Assembly: GCF_964204645.1 (NCBI RefSeq)
Contig: NC_134030.1
Location: 10,166,278-10,230,277 of the forward strand
Direction of reading: 5' to 3'
DNA length: 64,000 nt
Source: Tubulanus polymorphus
Lineage: Eukaryota > Nemertea > Palaeonemertea > Tubulaniformes > Tubulanidae
Below the pieces are notes generated by a model, which worked only from the letters and a program-made list of their open reading frames with translations, was not told the DNA's origin and ran no database searches. Shown here piece by piece: positions 1-12,196 of the stretch. Positions within the stretch are counted from its first letter, which is position 1. Each line of letters opens with the position of its first letter. A program made the position numbers and the translations under genes.

Positions 1-159
1 TATATGTTCTCGATTTAACGGAGATTGCCATAAATTAGTCATCTCTTTAAGGATTTTTCTACATGTGAAACCCAAGCCATTGGTGATCATCTCTCAAAAT
101 GAATGCCATAATGTGGTGGGTTTTCGCCGCCATAAAACTGGCTGGGGTTTCCTTTTTTG

Positions 160-339
160 GAATTCAATTCAATGTTTATTTGCTTAGAAAAGGTAAACAG
201 ATACAATCTACGCAGGCCTAGCAAGGCCAGAAAGGGCGCTTAACGCTAGCACCCAGTTTCTATACTCATCATCCAGTACGCTACCAGGAGACATTAAATC
301 CGCATTTGTCAGCTCCACGTTAGTTATTGGGCTTTCGAT
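160..339 (-). mobile_element. Possible 3' end of a non-LTR retroelement
   Basis: On the minus strand a short open frame runs to a stop at 208-210 and ends in residues like LALSALSGLARPA. It is followed by AATAAA (rc of 175-180) and a tail built of ATTGA-type units. A coding tail, then a polyadenylation signal, then a simple-sequence tail is the layout of a LINE 3' terminus. No reverse transcriptase motif is present, so the family cannot be named. Confidence 0.3.
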
Positions 340-597
340 TTAACTGGATTAGTACACAGAGGCGTGGTAATAGAATTAACTATAACCGTACTTTACAGTA
401 TATTTACGATTATCACGTGACCTCCCCGCTCGGAAGGGATTTGAGCCAAATGGTATCGAGACTACCACGGCCCGAAATACTGTCCGATTATATTTCGAGT
501 GCGCAGCTACATGCGCATCTTAGATGATGTCATTATTAACCAATCGGAAATCACATCTTAATTAAGCCCGGGTTTTTCCATTTATAGTTTATCCCTT

Positions 598-700
598 ATG
601 CACTCCCGGCAAGGACTCGAACCTGATGGCATCACTAGACCCAGCCACAGAACGAACCCCTGTCACACTAGACCGGGTGCGCAGGTACATGCGCAGGTTT
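598..700 (-). repeat. tRNA-derived SINE-like fragment
   Basis: The minus strand contains a pol III B-box-like stretch (GGTTCGAGTCC) preceded by GTGATGCCATCA. The same string recurs in both orientations near 24465-24565. Repetition of a B-box with the same flank at dispersed sites suggests a tRNA-derived SINE head and not a tRNA gene; no complete cloverleaf was found. Confidence 0.4.
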
Positions 701-1160
701 ATCCGCAAGAAAACTTGCGACACCAACCAGATTTCACGGAGTCCCCCCAGCCCTTTTTCGAGGTGAATGTAAAACAATATTGTTGATTCCGACATTTTAT
801 TCTACCCATCAAACTGCTTTCAAAAATATTCTAATGGCGTTGTGTTCTAAACAAGAGCAGAACAGGAGAAATCATCGAAATGAGGACCCGTGCCATCCTA
901 CCCCGCTGTCGGGCGTGCGTAACGGCGAGACAACCCCGAAAAATCTAGTTCACTTTCAATTAACTTTCATCTCGATTTCTAGCCTCCCTCATCATTAGGC
1001 ATATGAGACCACATGGTAAACTCAGATTGATAATTAGGATCAACATATAGTTACGATTTTCATTCAAGAATTCAAGAAATTATAGATAGATTTTAATTGA
1101 ATCAGAGTAGAAATCCGGGAGTGGTTGTAGAATATACACTATTAACAATCAAACCTTGTC

Positions 1161-2144
1161 TTAATGCACACATTTTCTTATCTCTTTTCGAAATTTTCTA
1201 AAACTGATAAAATATACAATGAAATTTACTGCGTTGTTTGATGTTTCGAGTGTCGCAGTCGTCAACACAACGAGTTGAAGCATGTAAGGTTTACGGGGCC
1301 AAATCAAGATAGATGGTTTTACACCGAGAATGACACTAACTATATTGTTAGGAAGCGATAGAATAAGATATAAACAAGTTATCGCCACAAGATTTTTGAT
1401 ACAGGTTTTGTCTTGTTTGGAGATACTCTGCGCACTTTCTAAAGAAGCTGCATTTGGTCTTGATACTAACTGCATAGCGATTATAACTATACACGAAACA
1501 CTTAATATGCAGTATGGAGCAATATAACGCATAGTCGGTAAATATACGGACATGGCCATTCTAAAAATGACGTTCTCCGCAGACCGGAAATCAGGAAATA
1601 ATATGCAGTTTTGGCGCCCGTCTTCGACATAAGTGTGAATGCCATATAAGTTAAAGAGAGCCCCCTCTGCCACAATGGTAATGGTCCATTGACATAATAT
1701 CAAATACCGACGCCGAAGTTTGGTAAAAGTTGTCGCAGCTTTAAAAGGCATACAAATAGCAAATGATCTTTCAAGAGAAAAAATACACAACGTCCATATA
1801 GATAATCTTAATGAAACATTTACCGTTACGAGTAAAAACTTACAAACAAATTCGGAAGTCGTGTAAATGAGGTATATACCAAAGCCTGTACCCGAAGCGT
1901 AGCTGATCTTCTCAAGCAATTTTAATGACATTGTGTTTACGTGTATGATATCGGATAAAGCTAATGAGATCAAGTATTGAGTACTGGGACCGTCTAGTTT
2001 ATTGCGCAATCGAATGAGTAAAACCAACGTGAGCAAGCTACCGACACTACCGAAAATCATCAAGAGATAGATTATAATACTGTACGTGTACCAGACGGTC
2101 ATTTGCCAACGTTCCGAAGGCGACTGGAGAAATGTGCGATTCAT
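1161..2144 (-). CDS. Rhodopsin-like (class A) G protein-coupled receptor, probably peptide receptor
   Basis: Single-exon 327-residue protein with seven hydrophobic segments (about 18-46, 56-78, 98-126, 146-168, 197-226, 250-275, 286-313). Class A hallmarks are visible: LALSD in TM2 (61-65), Cys101 and Cys180 able to form the TM3-ECL2 disulfide, LERS at 124-127 in place of the DRY motif, SLP near TM6 (263-265), and NAVNFIVY at 304-311, a variant of NPxxY found in many invertebrate peptide receptors. The C-tail is very short and basic. The TM1 GN motif is GS (35-36). By family knowledge it should couple an extracellular ligand, probably a neuropeptide of the FMRFamide/TRH-receptor-like group, to heterotrimeric G proteins at the plasma membrane; the ligand cannot be read from sequence. 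The ATG is the first in a long open frame and there is no sign of introns. Confidence 0.85.
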   Translation of the reverse strand: MNRTFLQSPSERWQMTVWYTYSIIIYLLMIFGSVGSLLTLVLLIRLRNKLDGPSTQYLISLALSDIIHVNTMSLKLLEKISYASGTGFGIYLIYTTSEFVCKFLLVTVNVSLRLSIWTLCIFSLERSFAICMPFKAATTFTKLRRRYLILCQWTITIVAEGALFNLYGIHTYVEDGRQNCILFPDFRSAENVIFRMAMSVYLPTMRYIAPYCILSVSCIVIIAMQLVSRPNAASLESAQSISKQDKTCIKNLVAITCLYLILSLPNNIVSVILGVKPSILIWPRKPYMLQLVVLTTATLETSNNAVNFIVYFISFRKFRKEIRKCVH

Positions 2145-4288
2145 TATTTCGTTTGAAATGAAATTGATACATCTCTGAAATATTAGTTGATGATTTAATG
2201 AGGTTTGGTGTGCCAGTGGAGTAATTCGTTATGATGCGTTAGTTGCGTTCGTATCAAACGATAGATATATATATTCATAAATCATATTCAATCATCAATT
2301 TAGAATTCAAATCCTTCGGGGTTTTAGATACCCGCACGGATATGAATGATCCCGCTCTGATTTTCGTTTCATGTCTATTTGAAAGAAAACAAACGTGATG
2401 TTGAACTTATTGATATTTTAGTGGCACCAAATCTTAACGGAAGTTAAAAAATGCGGTTTCTATCGTACCAAATGAATATAGTTGATTTTGTCAGGCTGTT
2501 CGCACATTCTCATTGTAAATAAAAGGAAACAAAAGTACGACGGATTTTTCAATTTGCACTCACCGGTATCGCTTAATTTTAGTAGCGCCAATTATTGATT
2601 GAAGTTTGGGGTTTATCTTCTGTTTTATTTAACACGTTGAGGCGAACGCTCAAGGACAATCGAATATTCGTTCAAGATTTTACTATTTAATTGCGATAAT
2701 TCTAGGACATTCTCTCTCGAATCGCGTCCGAGTATTTTTTGTCGTTTTCCAACTGAATCATAACATCGACATTTGATCGTTACCATAAACTGATTTCAGA
2801 ACCGGATTTGCAATAGAAAATAGATGGACGCTTCGTCGGGATTATTACAGTAAATATCGATATAACCTTGACCCTCGGACGGCGCCGACACTTTGCTTAC
2901 ACCGAGACTCGAAAGAGCAGATGGTTCCGAGAATTGCAGTGATTTCCTGTGAAATTTTGGATCTAATGAGATCCTGCAATATACATTTTGGATACAGAAG
3001 GGATAGATATCCTAAAACACAATTATATCCTTGTGTCAGCGTCCCTGCTTTCTATCCCCCTCTGAGATCCCATGCCCCCTATTTCTTTATGATTTTCATA
3101 TTTAAATGATTGCAACAGATACCGGCAGTTTGCCAAAACGTCAAGTCGTTTCCGATGTTGAAAAATATACCAACATTGCAAATTAGCGATGCTATCGCAA
3201 ACGGATAACTAAACTTATCGTTTATATGCTTATTCTTGAAGGCCTGCGAAAAATTCTCCGGACCTAACGTGGAATTTTACACGCCCATAGGGGATCCGTC
3301 ACCGGTCGAATAGTCATACGATTCGAGTTCATCGCAAGTAGCCGTCAAATACTCGTCAGCTAAATCATCATGGTAAATATTGAATACGCATGGTATAACG
3401 GCAAGTAAACTGTATCAATTTTTTGCACATTCCTTACGTTACGTTTACGAAAAAAAACTAGCGGTGAATCTTCTTGCGTATAAGCCCAGGATCCTTCTTT
3501 GTCCGACAAAAACTCCTCCTCCATTCAATTTAACTCGCTCTCTCTTCATTCCGTTGCCCTAGACGCCAAATATTGGCCCTGCAACGTAACTAACTTAAAC
3601 TTGAACTTGATTAGTATGCATTTTGATCACTCTGGAAGGCCAGCTATTCACCTGACACGGGACTACGTATACGACTTAATATAACTGATGCCTTCTTCAT
3701 CGTTTTCAATATAGGAGCACTAAGGTTTATTTGAAATGCGCTCCCAATGCAGGGAAGGGAAGACTCGATATCTTAGATAGTTCATCAACCGATGTGGTAA
3801 GCATTTGGTTTGATTAGTTCATTTTCAATACTGAAATTTGAACTTGATTTTTAAGCCTCTAAATCCAAAAATTATAAAACGAGTGATCGGACAGATTCCT
3901 TTTCTCACTCACTGATATTCCACTGAAAATTGATTTACTCTTTAGAAATTGGTTCGAATTTAATCGAAATGTAGGAAAAATTGAAGCGCAGTAACCCAGT
4001 GCCACTATAGAGATGCTTACGGATTATCGCATAACACTCTAAAATTATGCAGTTCCCTCACGTCTTTTGGAATCCCTTAAGAAATCATCGCAATAACCAA
4101 TATGATAAAATTGAAGTACGATATGTGTATTTCTCATGTTGAATGTTTTTGTCCTGTAACTCGTAGGTATTAATGGGGTACGAATGTGAGTGTATGGGCG
4201 ACTGGACCTTCTAGGTCGTAAGCTTCTTTCAGCTTCACCAGCCACCCAGCGTCTTCTGGTGGTAAATCCTTTCGTTCCTGGAATACCA
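2145..4288. other. Non-coding stretch, nothing recognised
   Basis: AT-rich sequence upstream of the GPCR. Only short chance open frames are present, none with domain-like composition. It may include the GPCR promoter, but no core promoter motif is convincing. Confidence 0.5.
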
Positions 4289-4470
4289 TCACCATTGTCG
4301 TTATCGTTATCATTATCGTTATCGTTACCTTTTTGTTATCATTAGCGTTGTCATTATCGTTACCGTTGATGTTATCGTTATCATTATCATTATCGTTTTA
4401 ACGATCGTTTACATTTTCGTAACCGTTATCGTTATCATCATCGTCGTCATTATCGTTATCATTATCTAAA
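4289..4470. repeat. Hexanucleotide-like repeat tract, TTATCG/TTATCA units
   Basis: An imperfect microsatellite of six-base units (GTTATC, ATTATC and variants) runs about 180 bp with a few interruptions. Confidence 0.85.
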
Positions 4471-4970
4471 ATGAATAACAGTTCTTCATTTCGTTCAATC
4501 ATCTTAAGCACCTATTGTCTTGTAAATTCAAACGAAACGATCAGGATTTTTTATCGTTTGAATTACATATCCTTTCAATGATGGCTGTTGTAGTGTAATC
4601 TTTTTTCAGAAAATGCAACTCACCAGCGCATTTGCATGTGCCGAAAATGACGGCCTCAGCGTAGGGTCAGTTTTATGTATGATGTAAGTAGATTCTAGTA
4701 GGTGGTTGTATCAAAGCCTATACCAGATGGATGCTCCTCCGATCATTTGTAACTTTATAAAAGTGGAATCTGTTTTTATCCATCTCTCTTACAGAGCGCT
4801 TGTGTTAGTGTTTGTTTATGTTGTGGGTGGCGTGCTTTTTATGCATTTCGTCAAAAAAGCAGAGGGTACGAATAAGATACCGAATAAGGCGATATGGACC
4901 AGTATTCCTGGTCTAATAAAGGTTTGTGAATTTGCAAATGTACGAGAGAGGGGTCTGTGGGGCTGTTAAT

Positions 4971-5130
4971 GGCCACACGCATTATTTTAGATACGACACT
5001 TCGATCGTGGAAAAACGCAAAACGAAAAGATTCGTTCTTGCGCCATGATTTATGATTTTCGTTTTTGCTCTATGTTTCATTTTTGCATTTTTCCACGGTC
5101 GTGGACATATTGAAAGTAATGCACGTGGCC
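4971..5130. mobile_element. Inverted-repeat MITE-like element (GGCCACACGC termini)
   Basis: Two imperfect arms of roughly 60 bp face each other. The left begins GGCCACACGCATTATTTT and includes CGTGGAAAAACGCAAAACG; the right ends in the reverse complement of these (GCACGTGGCC). No coding potential. The structure is that of a foldback or MITE element. Confidence 0.65.
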
Positions 5131-5269
5131 CCTTATCAGCCACGACGTCAACAGATTCTGATATATAGCCGACGTTCCACGACGTAGGAAAGATACGTAT
5201 TTAGTTGCCAACATCAGAGACAGCAATTATGTAACCGACCTCGACCGACGACAAATCAACTACATTCTG

Positions 5270-5385
5270 TACTTCGATTTCCGATTTCCAAATCAAACCC
5301 CCTGTTTCGCTCCCAGCAGTTGTGGTGGGTTTGTAAGGGACACCAAAACAGAAAATCTAATGAAATCCCTATTTTAAGATTTAAA
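5270..5385. repeat. Interspersed repeat, copy 1 (pair with 47612-47705)
   Basis: Shares CTTCGATTTCCGATTTC, a TTTCGCTCCC core and GTGGGTTTGTAAGGGACACC with 47612-47705 in the same orientation. Element class not determined. Confidence 0.6.
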
Positions 5386-5646
5386 AAAACATCAGAGACA
5401 GCGATAGTATATGGAAAACTTCGCGGGAAATTACGTAACGTTTTTATATAGGGGATATGTTCAAGGAAAAGCGGCAAAACAAAAACATATCACGCGGGTA
5501 GTCTAGTTTGTTTTCCGCACCGCTAATAATCTGCCGCGAAAACAGTATTATAGAATGGAAAACAGCAACTGTGTTAGAATCTAACGCTAAGTGCGTATAT
5601 CGGATGGATATATTAGCGCATCCAATCGCTGGAATGTTGTTTCCTT

Positions 5647-5815
5647 ACTTCTTTCTACCTCTCTCTCTCCAGCACTCTCGCGCGCCCCCTCTCTCCCTCT
5701 CCCTCTCTCTCTCCCTGCCTCTTTTTCGCTCTCTCCGTCTCCCTCATTCTCTGTCTCTCGCTCGCTCCTTCCCTCTCCCAATCTATCCCCCTCTCCCCCC
5801 TCATCCTATATCTCT
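5647..5815. repeat. Polypyrimidine (CT-rich) low-complexity tract
   Basis: About 170 bp of nearly pure C/T with CTCTCTCC-type units. It produces Ser/Leu/Pro-rich and Glu/Arg-rich chance open frames on the two strands, which are not genes. Confidence 0.9.
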
Positions 5816-7774
5816 CGATAATTCCAAGATCAGGTTTTGCTATCGTATCTTCGTACTCTTATTACTCGTATTGAATGGAGCCGAGTTGCAGCTGCAAGTC
5901 GAAATAAAGCTTAAAACTGCATAGCGGCCGAACATCTTTTTATCCAGTGCTTCTTCTTCGTGGATCGGATATAGCAGAACACTCAAGCTACGCGAATTTC
6001 CCAGATCAGTGCTGAAAAACAAATATATCTTTGAAGCGATTCCTCGTGATTCCTTCGTCCATTGCTCATTTTGGCGCATGAAAATGCGATCTCCCTAAAA
6101 CTTACACGCAGGGGCCGTGCGGACCCAGGGGGACCTGTGAGATTGTTTCAGGTCCGTCAATTTTTTTTGAAAGCCCTTTTTTATTTTGTCAACGAAGATG
6201 AAATTGGCACATTCCAATGCGGGAGTACACCCATTCAAAAGTGGCCTCATGGACCCACCCATGAGTCACGTGTATATACTTATTCACACTATGGTGGTAC
6301 ATTCCTCCCAAAATGTTCCAGCCATACGAAAAATGTTCATAGTCTAGACTGGCCTTCTGGTTTTTATTGTACCTTTTTGACGGGGGACACCTGTTTTTGT
6401 TAAAAAGTGTTTACAATAACAGAAATCCAGCAATACATGTTATGAGAACAATATATATTTATATAAACAATTACAATAAATTTGCACTGAGTCACTTGCT
6501 GCCAATTGATATATCCATTTATAAGACACATTAGGAAAACAGTTGAAGAAAACTTCCAGAAACAAAAAAACGCAGGAAAGAACAGCCTACAATTAGCTCC
6601 AAAATCGTGGATTTTGTTTGCATAGTTAGTACCGAGGATAGAAAAGTGCTGACGATCGAGGACCATCGGTCCTAAACTGTTATAGAACGCCATTACACAA
6701 CTTCACCCCGCGATTACTGCACCGCGCGTCGCGGAATAATAGAATTGAAATACGCGGTAAAAGTCCTTTATGAGGCCACGCAAAAAATTGCTTGTATCTC
6801 ATCGGTTTTATTATCCGCGCGCTTCAAGAAAAAAGTTCTTCGGTAAAAAAATGAAAATAAAAAATGCGCGTCCCGCGCATGCAGAAATCGGTTGTTGTTT
6901 CTTTTTTCAAAAAGTAAAATACTCCCGCACGCTTCCCGAATAAACTACCTGATCACACTTTTTACGTTTTAACTTCACGGTCGATACCCAATTGTTACTG
7001 TGGCAGGTGAGTATTTCGGTAACGAAGTGCTATCCATCCTGATTCAAGGTCGTAAACGCCTAAATTTCCCCATTTTAAGAAATAAAAAATAGCCGCCCTC
7101 GTCACATTTGGAATTTGGAATAAGGCTTTTTATCTATCTCTCATTTTTTAAAAAAGGAGGTCAAAATTAAAACCTGCCGCCCTCGTCGCTTTCCCAAAAA
7201 GGGCTAATGATGAATGTAACAAGGGTACTTCTGCGCGTGGCCTAATGCCACTATTGGGACCAATAAAAGACAGGGCATTACAACGAAGTCGGCGTTATAT
7301 ACGGAATGGAAAGTCACACGCGGCGCATTCGGCGCGTTAAGCGACCGGCGGCGTTAAAAGGGATGGCGTCATAACGGACTTCGACGTGTTATACCGATCA
7401 ACACAACAAGGCGTCTATATATATGATACGAATTTGGTAAAATAATAAACCGAATTACGTACCCTAATTACGTACGTACGTGTCATTACCATGACGCAAA
7501 ATTTGCAAATCGAATGACACGCGGGTTACAGTGCTACAGTAGGCGCGTATATGTATATAGATGTATACAATGAGTGTTCTGTTGGTCGTTTGGTCTCTAA
7601 ATATTTACGACGTGCGCGTCTAAACTCGGAGTATATAATCAGTCCGATTACTCCCAAGATCTAACGTGCATAAGTATGACGCTCATAATTCTATTACGAA
7701 ATGTCTCGCGCGCGAGATAAGCACTCGGAAATTCGGAGGGTAGATGAGCATATTCAGTAAAACGAAAGAATCAG
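5816..7774. other. Non-coding stretch
   Basis: No supported gene. Contains A/T homopolymer runs and small chance open frames. The segment about 6105-6390 looks repeat-like (GGGGCCGTGCGGACCC at one end and GACGGGGGACACC at the other) but its borders are unclear. Confidence 0.4.
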
Positions 7775-7959
7775 TATACAGCGGAACGCTCGTTACAACG
7801 AACTTCACGGGACCAGAATATCTGTTTGTCATAACGGATAGTTCGTTATATCCAGTATGAAATTAATCAAATTCTCTTACTTGGAACGAAATTCTATAGC
7901 ACAGCTATATCCGATGAGTCGTCGTATCCAAGTTCGTTATAACGAGGTTCCACTGTATA
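7775..7959. mobile_element. Non-autonomous DNA transposon, CGTTATAACGA family, copy 1
   Basis: The right end reads GTTCGTTATAACGAGGTTCCACTGTA and the left end is the imperfect inverse, with repeated CGTTATA/TATAACG motifs inside. Related copies are at 12027-12196, 22445-22513 and within 23670-23899. The terminal CAGTGGAACCTCGTTATAACGA resembles pogo/Tigger-type ends (family assignment is inference). No transposase frame. Confidence 0.65.
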
Positions 7960-8616
7960 CCAGTTCTCCATTCTAGTGCGAAAAATTGCCAAGACTCTGA
8001 CTGCCGAGGATTTTCTCTGACATAATGATATTTTTCGAACTAAGGCTACAGAAATTGATACCTTGTTTATCCTATCTGCTAAGCTGAAAAGTTGACCGGC
8101 CGCATATCTACCCTGAACATTACTTTTTTTTTAAAGTCATCATTAGGCTCGCCATAACAGATCCTGCAGCTATAGAAATGAACTGATTACAAATTTTATC
8201 GCAGTTTACAAAAGTGACCCGGCCGCTGCGGAGAGACAACAAGGTGTAATTTTTTAGGCTAATGATTTCTTTAGGATTGCTTATTCTTGAGGAAATAAGT
8301 ATTTTCTAATTATTTTCTTTTTGCTGGGTGCAGAACCTAACAATTCGCCTACGATCTTGATAGAAATCACTGGTCCATATGGGTAGCGGATCTAAACGGG
8401 AGCACAACGTGGCAATTTTCCCGTGCCCTTTTGAAAATAAGATGGCAATATTTTTCGGGCACTTTTCTCACCCGCAACTAATAAGACAGCCATACACAGC
8501 GCGAGGATTAGCTTATCACCCCTTAAATCTCCCTCAAGTGCCTAGAAATTGTATGAAAATTCACTGGAATTTCTACATTTTCCAGACCCTTGTTGCGGCT
8601 GCGCACTGCCCTTATT

Positions 8617-8783
8617 CAGTAGAATCCGCTTAATTCGGATCGAGACCGACAAAATTCATCCGGTTTACGGGAAATCCGGATTAAAGATCATTTTCTTGTT
8701 TAATAACGAACGAACGGACTGCAAATATTGTCCGGATTAGACCGAAATCCGGATTAAGCCGATCAGAATTAAGGGGGTTTGAC
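8617..8783. mobile_element. Non-autonomous DNA transposon, CAGTAGAATCCGC family, copy 1
   Basis: Starts CAGTAGAATCCGCTTAATTC and holds several ATCCGGATTA-type inverted motifs. The related copy at 18722-18860 ends in the reverse complement AAGCGGATTCTACTGTA. The structure and ends resemble Tigger/pogo-derived MITEs. No coding potential. Confidence 0.6.
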
Positions 8784-9645
8784 CGCGTGATGTCTGTCTC
8801 ATTAATGAGCTCCTATGAAACTCCGCTGCTGGTTCTGTTGCATGGGAGCCGGGAATGGAGCCGACTTTGTAGGAAACGAACAAAATAACCAGAAGATAAT
8901 GAAAATGGTCGAATATGCTGACCATACTGCGCTGGCGAGCGCAATTCCCGATAAAAGCGACGACTATTCATCGCGTTCTCCGGTGATGGCCATATACCGC
9001 ACGATGTACGCATATATGTATATATATACAAATGGCAGTAAAGATATTATCTCAAATCGTTTCTCCGGGGAATTACTTGAGACGTATCTTCGAAAATCGC
9101 GATATTCCATTTAATATTAGATTAACCTCCGATCGACGCGTTGAGAGTCTCTTGGCGGCGATAAAGCCCTGAATATTCAGTCAGGACGCTATTTCATTAT
9201 GGCCGTCTTTACGCATATTGACTGGATGCTCGCGCCGCGCGTATAGGACAAACCGCTTAAGCCCTAGAAGCCATTTTCATCATGCAATCGCTTTTTGATC
9301 TTGATTGCGCAATTTCAGACGCTGATATCTGGGATTCAAGTTTTTGCCGGAAGATTATTACTATGCATAAACGTCGACGCGTGTATTAGGCAGTTCTAGT
9401 TGGTTACGCTTTCTAAAATCACACAAATTCATACATTATGTATATACATGCATGTATTTATCAAACTGTACAGTGCTATTCCGGTAAAAGGAGAAGTTTC
9501 GCGTTTCAAAAAGCGCTGCTGAGTGGCAAGCTCGCATGTCCTTGAAAAAGCTATGCGTGGAATATAATATAAGGTTACAGCACAGCGCGCGCGCGCGCGG
9601 CCCTATATCGGTTATAACCGATAATTCTATCGACAGATCACGACG
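8784..9645. other. Non-coding stretch downstream of the MS4A-like gene
   Basis: No supported gene. Contains a GC dinucleotide run at about 9584-9600. The segment 9560-9636 (GTTACAGCACAGCGC through ATTCTATCGACA) is repeated at 13091-13157. Confidence 0.45.
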
Positions 9646-10299
9646 CTATCTCGAGAAATAAAACCAATACGACAACAGTAAAATCTGTAAGAACGATACG
9701 CCTGCCGTTATAACCGATGCCGTAGTCACTAAAATCATTAACGCGTACAGAACCCGTAAATCCCTGTGCAGATCGGTCATCGTCTTCCAATGGACCACGT
9801 AATGACTCAGCGGGTGCAGCGGCGGGATCGTGGCCGCCGCCGTATCGCTCAGGTAATCGTAACCTCGGCAATATTCGATCGCCGGTTTCAGTCGATTCGT
9901 CGAAACTAGGATGCTAACGACGCAACACGATATGGCCGTTATCCAGCAGATCATCGTCACGAACACCGCTCCGATCCGTACGTCGTCGTTCAGAACGTTG
10001 GCCGACACAAGCGATATTATTCCCGTCGTCAAATACACTAAGCCGCCCCAGATTTCCATGCCCTCTTTCGTCAACGAGTGGACTAACGCACTGAGTACCC
10101 CGCAGGTGAGCATGATCAGCGCGCATACCAGAATCGTCGCCCCGCAAATCAGCGTGCACTTTTCGGGAAAGTTCGGTCGCACGGTTTCGTTGACGGTGTA
10201 GATGAGTTGCTGGCGTTCTCGGATGCTCAAAAGGCCGGAAGATTGCAAGTGCGAGCCGAGCTGTTCGTTGTACGTTAAGTTTTCAACCGCGATAGCCAT
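9646..10299 (-). CDS. MS4A/CD20-like tetraspan membrane protein
   Basis: 217-residue protein with four hydrophobic segments at about 48-75, 83-104, 109-133 and 180-213. N-terminal cytosolic region of about 45 residues, one longer loop between TM3 and TM4 (about 134-179) and a very short C-tail. TM2 begins IWGGLVYLTTGIISL, the pattern of CD20-like proteins (WGG followed by a Gly-Ser-Leu-type helix). Members are plasma-membrane or vesicular proteins that often form oligomers linked to signalling or ion flux; the role here is not predictable. The ATG at 10299 is the first in frame and has purines at -3 and +4. Codon use is GC-rich compared with the flanks, which supports real coding. It could be single-exon or the main exon of a longer gene. 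Alternative: another small four-TM family. Confidence 0.65.
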   Translation of the reverse strand: MAIAVENLTYNEQLGSHLQSSGLLSIRERQQLIYTVNETVRPNFPEKCTLICGATILVCALIMLTCGVLSALVHSLTKEGMEIWGGLVYLTTGIISLVSANVLNDDVRIGAVFVTMICWITAISCCVVSILVSTNRLKPAIEYCRGYDYLSDTAAATIPPLHPLSHYVVHWKTMTDLHRDLRVLYALMILVTTASVITAGVSFLQILLLSYWFYFSR

Positions 10300-10515
10300 C
10301 GTGGCATCGCTTATCTCTCATCCATAAGCCTGTGTGTATAAAAAAAGAAACAAACTATCAGACATTACCAAAACATACGATTTCGCAGCTAGCATGATTT
10401 TCTATTCATCTAGAATCTGTCAAGATAACAATTGATGTTTTCGCGAGGTGCCATCGATTCGGAGTCGGTTTCCCGCACAAGGAACATAGTCCGACGACTG
10501 ATCTTTCGGTACCTT

Positions 10516-10862
10516 AATGGGGTACCCGCAATGCTACTGTGGCAATCGAGTATTCCATGTATGGCAGGCGAGGATCCGCCAGGTTCGCTAGTAGATAGTT
10601 GGTCGTAGGCGTTCGATTTCTTCTACATTTCAATTACATCTGAATTAATTTTTCTCTTAAATGAATCAATTATTTAAGAAAACTATGCCGATATCTGAGT
10701 AGAAGAATGGAAGTATTGTATATTTGGAGGGGAAATTGTGATGGATTGGGGAGTTTAAAAATCTAGTTCAAAGTTTATTGAAAATGAACAAATTTTGTCA
10801 ATTGGCGACCTACTGCTAGTCACGCCATCTGGCGGGACAGCTGGTTTTGCGGGTACCCCATT
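10516..10862. mobile_element. MITE with 16-bp terminal inverted repeats (AATGGGGTACCCGCAA)
   Basis: AATGGGGTACCCGCAA at 10516-10531 is matched exactly by its reverse complement at 10847-10862. The interior (TGCTACTGTGGCAATC, ATGGCAGGCGAGGATCC, TTTCTTCTACAT) recurs at 20205-20510 without intact ends. About 347 bp, no open frame. It lies upstream of the MS4A-like gene. Confidence 0.8.
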
Positions 10863-12026
10863 GCACCTCATTCCTTATACCTTATTCCGAAACGCTTCGT
10901 GCAAAACCCGCATCCTCGCAAGTTAACCTTGGTTCAGAAACTAGAACTGAACTCTCGACTGTACGCCAGATTTCTTGCCGTTATTGTCTTTAGAACACTC
11001 ACGCCGTCAGTCAATCTGTGCGCTTTTCACTATACCGTACCGTGTTAAACTGTTTATTTGATAACAGGTTGTACAGTCTTTTTTCAAGATGATGTATATA
11101 TCGATTTGCCAAGGCGAACAACTGAAACATGAATATTATGCGCGCCGTGTGATGCCCGAAGCTCATATTATAATACATTTCAACGCGCAATTTATATTTC
11201 CCATCCTCGTTTTATTGGATATGTTAATTTTCGTTAGCGCTTTGTAATATTCTCTCTCTCGACTTGACTTGCTTCTTGTGACGTAAATAATTTTCTTTAA
11301 AGAAATGAAAATGCTATTTAAAGCGTTCTAATAACCGTTGACTGCTCGGAGCCTAATCCTACGTGCGCAGGTGTATGGCAGCCTGTGCGCACTGATTAAG
11401 ATATAACTTTTTTCCCTATACAGTTTATATATATATATATATAAATGTAGATAAAACCCCGTAGGAGGGAAAAGATTAATGTCTCCATATAGCCCCTACG
11501 GCGCGTATGGTGCCATACACATGTATATATTAAATGTAATAAACGCGTTGTTTTTTTAGAGACATGGACTTATAGGCAATGATGCGCCGACAGGCCCCTT
11601 TCGTTTTTTTGAACGAGGCTATGGCAGCTCCTCGGCTGAAATTGGCGTAGCGCTCTAGTCGGCCTAAATTCTATTTGCGACCGGGGATACTTTTCATTCG
11701 GTCCCGATTTTGGATTTTGAGCGGAAAGATTTTACCCGCACTCGGTACTTGTCCCCACCGAGTATAAGGGAGACCGGGACATGGTGGACACCCTGCAGTA
11801 GTTTACTGTGTAACCCAGTGTACCGGTACCGAGCACACCTTCGGTCGGAAATTGTTTTATTCCAGTGGATGCCGTTACTTACTGATAGAAGATGATGATT
11901 CCTGTCATGACAGCATAACGAGCCTTATTATCCTAGTCTACACGGAGAGCAGTGTCGACACCAACTAAACCGCTCACATGGGGAGCACGTGAAAATAGGC
12001 CCACCGTGCCCCAGTCTCCCCTATAT
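10863..12026. other. Non-coding stretch
   Basis: No supported gene. Contains a short AT microsatellite near 11430-11446. Confidence 0.45.
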
Positions 12027-12196
12027 GGTAGAACCTCGTTGTAATGAACTCAGATACAACGATTCGTCGGATACGAGACTAAAGAATTTCGTCCCAAGTG
12101 AGAAAATCCGATTAATTCCATACTGGATATAACGAGCTATCGGTTATAACGAACATATTTTCTGGTCCCATCAAGTTCGCTGTAACGAGGTTTCCT
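12027..12196. mobile_element. Non-autonomous DNA transposon, CGTTATAACGA family, copy 2
   Basis: Begins GGTAGAACCTCGTTGTAATG and ends CGCTGTAACGAGGTTTCC. The internal GGATACGAGAC, TTCGTCCCAAGTGAG and GGTTATAACGAAC parallel the copy at 7775-7959 in opposite orientation. No transposase. Confidence 0.65.

Noticed and set aside
4289-4470. CRISPR-like or regulatory array
   Set aside because: It is an imperfect six-base microsatellite without spacers; the organism is an animal.
5508-5924. 138-codon Ser/Leu/Pro-rich frame and its antisense partner
   Set aside because: Composition comes from the CT-rich tract at 5647-5815; no domain and no splice context.
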